Shown here: in pieces, positions 54,518-61,867 of the stretch | How positions within the stretch are numbered: position 1 is the stretch's first letter | Layout: every line of letters begins with the position of its first letter | Assembly (NCBI GenBank): GCA_002842735.1 | Contig: PHEB01000018.1 | Location: 1 to 64,000, forward strand | DNA: 64,000 nucleotides | Reading direction: 5' to 3' | Origin: Alphaproteobacteria bacterium HGW-Alphaproteobacteria-7 | GTDB lineage: Bacteria; Pseudomonadota; Alphaproteobacteria; Sphingomonadales; Sphingomonadaceae | Translations under genes and position numbers: made by a program | The notes under the pieces: generated by a model | The model's input: the letters and a program-made list of their open reading frames with translations, nothing else | Told to the model about the DNA's origin: nothing | The model's database searches: none

Positions 54518-54545
54518 CTTGTGTTGCCAATATGCAACACTATCT
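54518..54545 (+). promoter_or_regulatory. RpoH-type promoter before clpB, overlapped by a 7-bp inverted repeat
   Basis: CTTG (54518-54521), 18 bases, then CTATCT (54540-54545) fits the alphaproteobacterial sigma-32 pattern. GTGTTGC (54521-54527) and GCAACAC (54534-54540) form a perfect inverted repeat between the two elements, where an operator would sit. The clpB start is 31 bp further on. Confidence 0.55.
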
Positions 54546-54576
54546 CGCGGCGGTACGTTTGGAAGGGTTAGGCAGC

Positions 54577-57153
54577 ATGAATCTCGAAAAGTTCACCGAC
54601 CGGGCCAAGGGCTTTCTGCAAAGCGCGCAGACGGTCGCGATCCGTATCAATCATCAGCGCATCACCCCGCTGCACCTGTTGAAGGCGCTGCTGGAAGATA
54701 GCGAAGGCATGGCGTCAGGCCTTATTCAGCGCGCAGGCGGTGAACCTGCCTTGGCGGTGGCGGCCGTGGATGCGGGGCTGGCCAAGATTCCGGCAGTGAC
54801 CGGCAGCGGCGCGCAGGCGACGCCGGGGCTGGATAATGATGCGGTGCGGGTGCTGGATCAGGCCGAACAGATCGCGGACAAGGCGGGCGATTCCTACGTC
54901 ACGGTAGAACGCCTGTTGGTCGCGCTTGCCCTGTCGCAGACCGCCGCAGGGGAGGCGTTGAAGGCCGCCAGCATCACGCCGCAAGGCCTCAATGCCGCGA
55001 TTGAACAGCTGCGAGGCGGCAAGCGCGCCGATAGCGCCAGCGCCGAAAACACCTATGACGCGATGCAGAAATTCGCCCGCGACCTGACGCAGGCCGCGCG
55101 CGATGGCAAGCTTGATCCGGTGATTGGCCGCGACGAGGAAATCCGCCGCACGATCCAGATTCTCGCCCGCCGCACCAAGAACAACCCTGCGCTGATCGGC
55201 GAACCCGGCACCGGGAAAACCGCGATTGCCGAAGGGCTTGCGCTGCGGATTGCCAATGGCGACGTGCCCGACAGCCTCAAGGGCCGCACGTTGATGAGCC
55301 TTGATATGGGCGCGTTGATTGCGGGCGCGAAATATCGCGGCGAGTTTGAAGAACGGCTGAAGAGCGTGCTCGACGAGGTGAAGGGCGCGGGCGGCCAGAT
55401 CATTCTGTTCATTGATGAAATGCACACCCTGATCGGAGCGGGCGCGTCCGAAGGATCGATGGATGCATCGAACTTGCTGAAGCCTGCCTTGTCGCGCGGC
55501 GAATTGCACTGCATCGGCGCAACCACGCTCGACGAGTATCAGAAATACGTCGAAAAAGACCCCGCGCTCCAGCGGCGCTTCCAGCCGGTGTTCATCGCCG
55601 AGCCGAGCGTTGAGGATACCATCAGCATCCTGCGCGGCATCAAGGATAAATACGAACTCCACCACGGCGTGCGCATCACCGATGGGGCGATTGTGGCGGC
55701 GGCGAAGCTGTCTGACCGCTACATCCAGAACCGCTTCCTGCCCGACAAGGCAATCGACCTGATGGACGAGGCGGCGAGCCGCATCCGCATGGAGGTGGAA
55801 AGCAAGCCCGAGGAAATCGAAACGCTCGACCGGCGGATCATCCAGTTGAAGATTGAAGAAAGCGCGCTCGGCAAGGAGAGCGATCAGGCGTCGAAAGACC
55901 GGCTGATCGCGCTGCGCGAAGAACTCGCCAACCTTGAACAGCAGAGCGCCGAACTCACCACCCGCTGGCAGAATGAACGCGACAAGATCGAGGCTGAAAG
56001 CCGGATCAAGGAACAGCTCGACGCCGCACGGCTGGAGCTGGAACAGGCGCAGCGCACCGGCGATCTCGCCAAGGCGGGCGAGCTGTCTTACGGGCGCATC
56101 CCTGCACTCGAAAAACAGCTCACCGATGCGCAGGCGCTGTCCGAAAACGCCCTGCTGCGCGAAGAAGTGACCGAGGAAGACATCGCCGGTGTCGTCAGCC
56201 GCTGGACGGGTGTGCCGGTCGACAAGATGATGGCGGGGGAACGCGAAAAGCTGCTGGCGATGGAGGCTATCCTTGGCAAGCGGGTGATCGGGCAGCGCCA
56301 AGCGATCGAGGCGGTGTCGAAGGCTGTTCGCCGTGCGCGCGCGGGGCTGCAAGACCCTGGCCGTCCGCTGGGCAGCTTCCTGTTCCTCGGCCCCACGGGC
56401 GTTGGCAAGACCGAACTGACCAAGGCGCTCGCCGGGTTCCTGTTCGATGATGACAGCGCAATGGTGCGCATCGACATGAGCGAATTCATGGAGAAGCACG
56501 CGGTCGCCCGGCTGATCGGCGCGCCTCCGGGCTATGTCGGTTATGAAGAAGGCGGGGTGCTGACCGAAGCCGTGCGCCGCCGCCCCTATCAGGTGGTGCT
56601 GTTCGACGAGGTCGAAAAGGCGCACAGCGATGTCTTCAACGTACTGCTGCAAGTGCTCGATGATGGCCGCCTGACCGACGGGCAGGGCCGGGTGGTCGAT
56701 TTCAGCAACACGCTGATCATCCTCACCTCAAACCTCGGCAGCCAATATCTCGCCAACCTGCCCGACGGCGCGGAGCCTGCCGCGGTCGAGAAGGACGTGA
56801 TGGATGTGGTGCGCGGGCATTTCCGGCCCGAGTTTCTCAACCGTCTGGACGAGATCATCCTGTTCCACCGGCTGGCGCAGGAACACATGGCGCCGATTGT
56901 CGAAATTCAGGTGGGCCGGGTGCAGAAGCTGCTGACCGATCGCAAGATCACGATTGAGCTGACCGATGCGGCGCTGCGCTGGCTTGGCCGGGTGGGCTAT
57001 GATCCGGTTTACGGCGCGCGGCCCCTGAAACGCGCGGTGCAGCGTTACCTGCAAGACCCGCTGGCGGAAATGCTGCTGGAGGGCAAGATCAGCGATGGTG
57101 CCAAAGTCAGCATCGACGAAGGCGACGGAGCGCTGGCGATCAGCGTGGATTGA
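54577..57153 (+). CDS. clpB: ClpB disaggregase (858 aa)
   Basis: The start at 54577 ([15 protein letters not shown]) is the universal ClpB start; an upstream ATG at 54532 lies in the promoter region. The N-domain is followed by AAA1 with GEPGTGKT (about residue 206), the coiled-coil M-domain (about 395-530), and AAA2 with GPTGVGKT (about 609). Arg fingers and sensor motifs are present. With DnaK it rescues aggregated proteins after heat stress. A sigma-32-like promoter lies just upstream. Confidence 0.98.
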   Translation: MNLEKFTDRAKGFLQSAQTVAIRINHQRITPLHLLKALLEDSEGMASGLIQRAGGEPALAVAAVDAGLAKIPAVTGSGAQATPGLDNDAVRVLDQAEQIADKAGDSYVTVERLLVALALSQTAAGEALKAASITPQGLNAAIEQLRGGKRADSASAENTYDAMQKFARDLTQAARDGKLDPVIGRDEEIRRTIQILARRTKNNPALIGEPGTGKTAIAEGLALRIANGDVPDSLKGRTLMSLDMGALIAGAKYRGEFEERLKSVLDEVKGAGGQIILFIDEMHTLIGAGASEGSMDASNLLKPALSRGELHCIGATTLDEYQKYVEKDPALQRRFQPVFIAEPSVEDTISILRGIKDKYELHHGVRITDGAIVAAAKLSDRYIQNRFLPDKAIDLMDEAASRIRMEVESKPEEIETLDRRIIQLKIEESALGKESDQASKDRLIALREELANLEQQSAELTTRWQNERDKIEAESRIKEQLDAARLELEQAQRTGDLAKAGELSYGRIPALEKQLTDAQALSENALLREEVTEEDIAGVVSRWTGVPVDKMMAGEREKLLAMEAILGKRVIGQRQAIEAVSKAVRRARAGLQDPGRPLGSFLFLGPTGVGKTELTKALAGFLFDDDSAMVRIDMSEFMEKHAVARLIGAPPGYVGYEEGGVLTEAVRRRPYQVVLFDEVEKAHSDVFNVLLQVLDDGRLTDGQGRVVDFSNTLIILTSNLGSQYLANLPDGAEPAAVEKDVMDVVRGHFRPEFLNRLDEIILFHRLAQEHMAPIVEIQVGRVQKLLTDRKITIELTDAALRWLGRVGYDPVYGARPLKRAVQRYLQDPLAEMLLEGKISDGAKVSIDEGDGALAISVD

Positions 57154-57214
57154 CGCGATTTCGATCCGCGTCGGATCAACAGGCGATGACTATAGCTGGC
57201 TGGGCTGGCGAATG

Positions 57215-57260
57215 AAAAAGGGCGCATTGGTTGCCGAGCGTTGTCGGTGCCAATGCGCCC
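57215..57260 (-). terminator. Intrinsic terminator of the gluzincin gene
   Basis: GGGCGCATTGG (57220-57230) pairs with CCAATGCGCCC (57250-57260). On the minus strand the stem is followed by TTTTT (57215-57219), 34 bp after the peptidase stop codon. Confidence 0.88.
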
Positions 57261-57293
57261 CAATTATCAAACCGGCATCGCGAGGCGGCGAGA

Positions 57294-58925
57294 TCAGCTT
57301 GCGGTGCTTGCGACAGCTGGTTGCGCAGGTTCCGCCGCCATTTGCTCTGCAGTTTCGGCATCCTGTTTTTCCTGCAACCGCTTGAGCATATCGATTGCGG
57401 ATTCGTAACTCGTGATATTGGTGAACCGCTGGGCCGCTGAATCGGCGAGCCGTTTGCGTTTGCGCTTTTCAGAATCATCCCCATCGAACGAACCGAAGGC
57501 AGAAGGCTTTATGATCTCGATTGCATCGTCAATCAGGCCGCGCTGTTCGAAATCACGGGCCAGAAGATAGCGCACTTCATCGTTTTGCGGCAGCAGCTGG
57601 AACGCCTCGACCAGGCGATTCTGCGCTTCGATACTGGGCAATACGCCTTGCTGTTCGTAGGTCTTGAACAATGCGATCCGCGGGTCAGACGCTACTGCCG
57701 AAATGGCGATTGCACGCTTCATCCAGTCACGCGCCTCGCTCCATTCTTCATCAGAAGATGTCGCCGTCAGCGGGCCGGCAAGCGCCCGGCCCATCTCGGT
57801 AAGGCCGATCACGTTCTGGGGATCCAGGCCGAGCAGGCGCTGCGCAGTCTGGCGTGCCTGATCATGGAGCCCCGCGAGGTTTTCCAACCGGGCAACCACT
57901 TCCCATGCCATGATGCTGCCGGGTTCTTTAGCCGCAATTTCGTTGGCTGTTTTGACCACCAGCGGCAATGTCGACACTGCGAAGCCGGAAGAAAGGCGGA
58001 TCTGATACCGCATCATCTCGCTTTCGACGTCGCTCAATTCGCGCACTGCCAAAGGGCCAAAATCCATCGGTTTGAGTGACAGCTTCATGGCCTTCAGGCT
58101 ATCCATGTGCGCCTTGAGGTCTTTATTGAGCTGATCGAGATCGCCAAAGGCAGCCTCTGCCGCCTCGGTATAATCTTGTCCGTCAACAATAGCCTGGAGA
58201 TATTGCTGTAACTGCTTGCCACGATCCGACCGCTGCGAGGCCATATGCGTGAGCAGCCAGCCTTGGGCGTAAAGGGCAGATATGTTCTTCACATCGGCAT
58301 AAGATTTCGCAGTGAGCAGTTCGCGCACATGCATCCAGTTTCCGCCCTTGATCGCGGTCAGCCGGAAGAACGGGGCATGGCCAACTTCAACAACGCTTTC
58401 GTCTGGAAAGGCCATGGTGCCATAATATTCGGCAAAGCCTTCAGAGTACCATGTCGGATAATTCGCGTTGAAATACTGATACATGTAATGATGCAGGTAT
58501 TCATGCTGGCGAACTTCTGGCCCCCACCTGTAGGATCGCTGCTGGGTTCTGTTAACGCTTTTTTCCGCCGTTTTCAGATTGTTGCGAAATGTAACCAGAA
58601 ACGGCCCCATGTAGGTCGAGCTGTAATAGCCACCAACGCCTTGAGAAGGATAGGGGAACGTAGCATTAACATCCTCCATGGTCGCGACTTCGTAAATGAC
58701 GACCTTCACCGGGCTAGGAGGCTTGGTGTTATTTGTAAGAGCGCGGACCAATGCGTTGAATTTTTCGAGATTCTTGGTGTTCTCGATAATTTCTTCAGCC
58801 GGAGACTGGCTGTAATAAACAAAATTTTCGGTCTCTGCTACTTTCCAGTCCGCCAAAGCCGGGCTTGAATAAAGCGCGCAACCGATGATGCCAGCAAGCG
58901 CCGTGCGCCGAACCGCATTTTTCAT
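57294..58925 (-). CDS. Exported gluzincin-type (peptidase MA/DUF1570) metalloprotease with TPR-like C-terminus (543 aa)
   Basis: ATG 58925 (GGGGGA upstream) opens a signal peptide ending PALADW; the open frame extends 113 residues further up, but that part has no signal and no ribosome site. HEYLH (141-145) and YSEGFAEYY (160-168) give the HExxH plus downstream Glu zinc site. The second half is helical with TPR-like repeats. It should act in the periplasm. The 5' half of the gene has a GC of about 45-50%, well below the window average, suggesting a different history. Confidence 0.85.
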   Translation of the reverse strand: MKNAVRRTALAGIIGCALYSSPALADWKVAETENFVYYSQSPAEEIIENTKNLEKFNALVRALTNNTKPPSPVKVVIYEVATMEDVNATFPYPSQGVGGYYSSTYMGPFLVTFRNNLKTAEKSVNRTQQRSYRWGPEVRQHEYLHHYMYQYFNANYPTWYSEGFAEYYGTMAFPDESVVEVGHAPFFRLTAIKGGNWMHVRELLTAKSYADVKNISALYAQGWLLTHMASQRSDRGKQLQQYLQAIVDGQDYTEAAEAAFGDLDQLNKDLKAHMDSLKAMKLSLKPMDFGPLAVRELSDVESEMMRYQIRLSSGFAVSTLPLVVKTANEIAAKEPGSIMAWEVVARLENLAGLHDQARQTAQRLLGLDPQNVIGLTEMGRALAGPLTATSSDEEWSEARDWMKRAIAISAVASDPRIALFKTYEQQGVLPSIEAQNRLVEAFQLLPQNDEVRYLLARDFEQRGLIDDAIEIIKPSAFGSFDGDDSEKRKRKRLADSAAQRFTNITSYESAIDMLKRLQEKQDAETAEQMAAEPAQPAVASTAS

Positions 58926-59289
58926 TTTTATAATCCCCCACGATGGCATCATTGATGACCGCGCTGATAAAATTGTGCGGCCAACCCGTTCTGGTCGCAA
59001 CCACATGAAGCGCGAATTTAGCAATTTGCGCCAAGGGGTCAATGCGTAAGCCCTCTGCATAAAGCTGTTTTTGCCGACTTCCTTGCTGTGTTGAGCCGGT
59101 GAGGGATGCGAGCAACGTTCTGCATTCCGGGGCCATTTTGCCGCACACCAGAACCGCAACATGACACCAGCAATGCCGGCGACAAGGCCGTAGCCGCGAT
59201 CCGGCGAGCGGCGCGGAGAGCGATTACAGGGTGGTTCCCGGGCGCCAATAGTGGCATAGACCAATCCCGTATTTCAGGAGGGATTGAGT
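58926..59289. other. 364-bp divergent intergenic region
   Basis: The gap lies between the divergent gluzincin and 59290 genes. It contains an inverted repeat, GCGCGAATT (59010-59018) and AATTTGCGC (59023-59031), with one mismatch and a 4-base spacer, about 85 bp before the gluzincin start, and an AGGAGGGA ribosome site at 59276-59283. I found no small gene, RNA or recognisable promoter consensus in the rest. Confidence 0.5.
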
Positions 59290-59823
59290 ATGCCGCTGCG
59301 CGAGTTGCACCTGTTTCATGCGCTTGGGTTGGGCTTGCTGGTGACAGCCAGCACGGCCGCAACTGCGGCTGAGGGCGATCCGCCGCCAAAGGCATTCGCG
59401 GATGTGATCGCCTGCCGCAGCATTGCCGATACGCAGGAACGCCTCGCCTGTTTCGATGCGACAGTTGCCGAGCTTGAAGGCGCAACAGACAGCAAGACGG
59501 TTGTTGTCCTGAGCGGTGAGGAGGTCAAGGAAACCCGGCGCGGCCTGTTTGGACTTTCGCTCCCGCGGATCGGCTTATTCAAAGGCGATAACGACGACGA
59601 GGAATCGCTCAAGGAAATCACCAGCACAATCACGAAACTGTCCGGGGGCACGGGCCAATGGGTCGTGACACTGGATGATGGCTCCGTCTGGGAACAGACC
59701 GATGGGGCATTTACCAAACGCCCCGCAGTCGGCCAAACGATTGTGATCAAGCGTGCCGCGTTCGGCAGTTACATGGGGCGGATCAACAATGGGGCGGCGT
59801 TCCGGGTCAAGCGCCGCAGTTAG
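59290..59823 (+). CDS. Exported hypothetical protein (177 aa)
   Basis: ATG 59290 with AGGAGGGA upstream opens a signal peptide ending ASTAATAAEG. Next comes VIACRSIADTQERLACFDA, a Cys-x-n-Cys helical motif like those of small periplasmic proteins (two Cys about 17 residues apart, probably a disulfide), then a beta-rich C-terminal half (WVVTLDDGSVWEQTDG, VGQTIVIKRAAFGSYMGRI). It is a common sphingomonad hypothetical; the function is unknown. It precedes the TPR/oxygenase gene. Confidence 0.82.
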   Translation: MPLRELHLFHALGLGLLVTASTAATAAEGDPPPKAFADVIACRSIADTQERLACFDATVAELEGATDSKTVVVLSGEEVKETRRGLFGLSLPRIGLFKGDNDDEESLKEITSTITKLSGGTGQWVVTLDDGSVWEQTDGAFTKRPAVGQTIVIKRAAFGSYMGRINNGAAFRVKRRS

Positions 59824-59905
59824 TGGCTTGATCGAGCCAGGGCGACACACGCCCGGGGGTGATAAAATTGCGCCGGACATGATCGGGACTGCAGGGGTAA
59901 AAATC

Positions 59906-61705
59906 GTGATTTATCATGCACAACGCCTGATGCAGATCCACGCGTTACTCGATCAAGGCCAGCCGAATGAGGCGCGGGCGCAAATCGAACAGGCGGTGTT
60001 GCACGAACCGGACAATCCGGCGGCATGGCATCTGGCGGGCGTGATCCGGCGGCGAACCGGGGATCTGACGGGCGCCATCACCGCGTTAAGGCAGGCAATC
60101 GCAGCGGGTCAGCCTGGGGCTGAGGTGTGGAACAGCCTCGGCCTGGCGCTGGAAGATTCCGGCCAGCCCCAGGAAGCGCTGCCCGTGTTCGAGCAAGCGA
60201 TCGAGCGCGAGCCTGAATATGTGGCCGCTTTGACGAATCGCGCCCGCCTGCTGTGCCAAGCAGGCGAACACCAGAGCGCCGAAAGATCGCTGCGCGATGC
60301 ACTGCAACGCCAGCCGCATTCGGTTGGATTGCTCAATTCGTTGGGAGCGACGCTGCTCGATGCTGGCCGCGCTGACGATGCGGAGCCGGTTTACCGCAAG
60401 GCGCTCGCGCTTCAACCTGATAACAGGGTTGCGACAATCCGGCTGGGGCAGGCCTTGCGCGAAATGGGGCAGGCTGCAGCTGCGGTGCAACTGTTCCGTG
60501 AAAGCCAGCCGAAGCTGGGCGGGACGCCCGAATTCGTCGAGGCGATGGCCGGGGCGCTTACCGAAAGCGGCGAATGGCGCGTGGCTGAAGACCAGCTGGA
60601 GCAATTGTGCAATCAGGCGCCGGGGTATTTTCCGGCCCATCGCGCACTGGTCAGGCTGGGGCGGGAATATGGATCGGAAAAGGATTGTTACCGCAGCTTT
60701 CGCGCGATGGCGCAGCAGTGGCCGCGCGAAACGCTGATATGGCATCATTGGCTATCGATCCTGCTGCAATACCGCGATTATGCCGATTTGCTGACAGTCA
60801 CTGAAACCGCAGCGGCCAGCATCGGGGATACCGAGCAGGTGCTTTTCAGCCGGGCAATTGCGCTGGGTGAACTGGGCCGGGCGGAGGAGGCCGAGGCGGT
60901 TTTTCAGCGGCTTGAACAATCACCGACAGATGGCACACAGGCCTATCTCTCCGCCCGCGCGCGCAATGCGATCCGGTTGCATGACGGGGCCAGAGCCGAA
61001 CGGTTTGCCGCTCAGGCTGCGGCCCAAGACCCGCTTGACCAGTTCGCTCTGGCCTATCTCGGGCTGGCCTGGCGCCTGCTTGGCGATGAGCGCGAATTCT
61101 GGCTGCATGATTACGAGCGGCAGGCGCAGCAGATTGCCTTGGCGGGCTATGATAGGCCGGGCCGGCTGGAAGAATTGTGCGACGTGCTGCGCGAACTGCA
61201 TCGTGCCCGGCATCATCCCCCGGATCAGAGCCTGCGCGGGGGGACGCAGACCGAGGGGGCTCTTTTCCTCCGATCACACCCGGCCATCCGGCAATTGCGA
61301 GATGCGATTTCCGAAACCGTATTGGCCTATGTGTCGGGCATGCCTGATGATGACACGCATCCCTTTTACCGGCGCAAGCAGGCGGGGGTGCGGTTTACCG
61401 GGTCGTGGTCAGTCAGGTTGACCGAGGCGGGCTTCCATATTGTTCACATCCATCAGGCCGGCTGGATCAGTTCTGCGCTGCATCTGGTTGTGCCCCCTGT
61501 AAAGGATGGCGAGCCCGACAATGCCGGCGCGCTGGTGTTGGGAGAGCCACCGGCTGAGCTGGCGCTTGGTTTGCCTCCGCGCCGTATAGTGCGGCCGAAG
61601 GAAGGGCATCTGGTGCTGTTCCCATCGTCGATGTGGCACGGAACCGTGCCGTTCGAGGGTGGGAACGAGCGGCTGACAGTCGCCTTCGATGTCGTTCCGG
61701 CCTGA
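59906..61705 (+). CDS. TPR protein with C-terminal putative 2OG-Fe(II) oxygenase domain (599 aa)
   Basis: Seven or more tetratricopeptide repeats cover about residues 10-400 (AWHLAGVIRRRTGDL, VWNSLGLALEDSGQP and similar). The last 110 residues are a 2OG-FeII_Oxy_5 fold: IVHIHQAGWISSALHLVVP, LVLFPSSMWHGTVPF with metal His, and NERLTVAFDVVPA with the 2-oxoglutarate Arg. The start is taken as GTG 59906 (AGGGG 8 bp before); ATG 59879 is the alternative. Such TPR-oxygenase genes often lie by TonB receptors, as here, suggesting hydroxylation of a receptor-linked substrate or protein. This is inference. Confidence 0.87.
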   Translation: MIYHAQRLMQIHALLDQGQPNEARAQIEQAVLHEPDNPAAWHLAGVIRRRTGDLTGAITALRQAIAAGQPGAEVWNSLGLALEDSGQPQEALPVFEQAIEREPEYVAALTNRARLLCQAGEHQSAERSLRDALQRQPHSVGLLNSLGATLLDAGRADDAEPVYRKALALQPDNRVATIRLGQALREMGQAAAAVQLFRESQPKLGGTPEFVEAMAGALTESGEWRVAEDQLEQLCNQAPGYFPAHRALVRLGREYGSEKDCYRSFRAMAQQWPRETLIWHHWLSILLQYRDYADLLTVTETAAASIGDTEQVLFSRAIALGELGRAEEAEAVFQRLEQSPTDGTQAYLSARARNAIRLHDGARAERFAAQAAAQDPLDQFALAYLGLAWRLLGDEREFWLHDYERQAQQIALAGYDRPGRLEELCDVLRELHRARHHPPDQSLRGGTQTEGALFLRSHPAIRQLRDAISETVLAYVSGMPDDDTHPFYRRKQAGVRFTGSWSVRLTEAGFHIVHIHQAGWISSALHLVVPPVKDGEPDNAGALVLGEPPAELALGLPPRRIVRPKEGHLVLFPSSMWHGTVPFEGGNERLTVAFDVVPA

Positions 61706-61809
61706 TATAATCCGATAGACCGCTAACCTGCGCGACCGGGCCTGCACCCCGGCAACCTGTGGCTGTGCGCTGGCTATAGCCGGGCATCCGCCAATTTTGC
61801 CGCGCCCAT

Positions 61810-61845
61810 AAAAAAACGGCGGGCCGGGCCGCGAAGCCCGCCGTT
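61810..61845 (-). terminator. Intrinsic terminator of the third TonB receptor
   Basis: AACGGCGGGC (61815-61824) pairs with GCCCGCCGTT (61836-61845); on the minus strand the stem is followed by a T-run (61810-61816). It is 22 bp after the receptor stop codon. Confidence 0.88.
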
Positions 61846-61867
61846 CTCTTTTGCAGTTATGCCAGTC

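Noticed and set aside
54715-56652. A 645-codon open frame antisense to clpB
   Set aside because: It lies wholly opposite a certain clpB gene, has no signal, domain or ribosome site, and its composition (Arg/His-rich) is typical of a GC-driven shadow.
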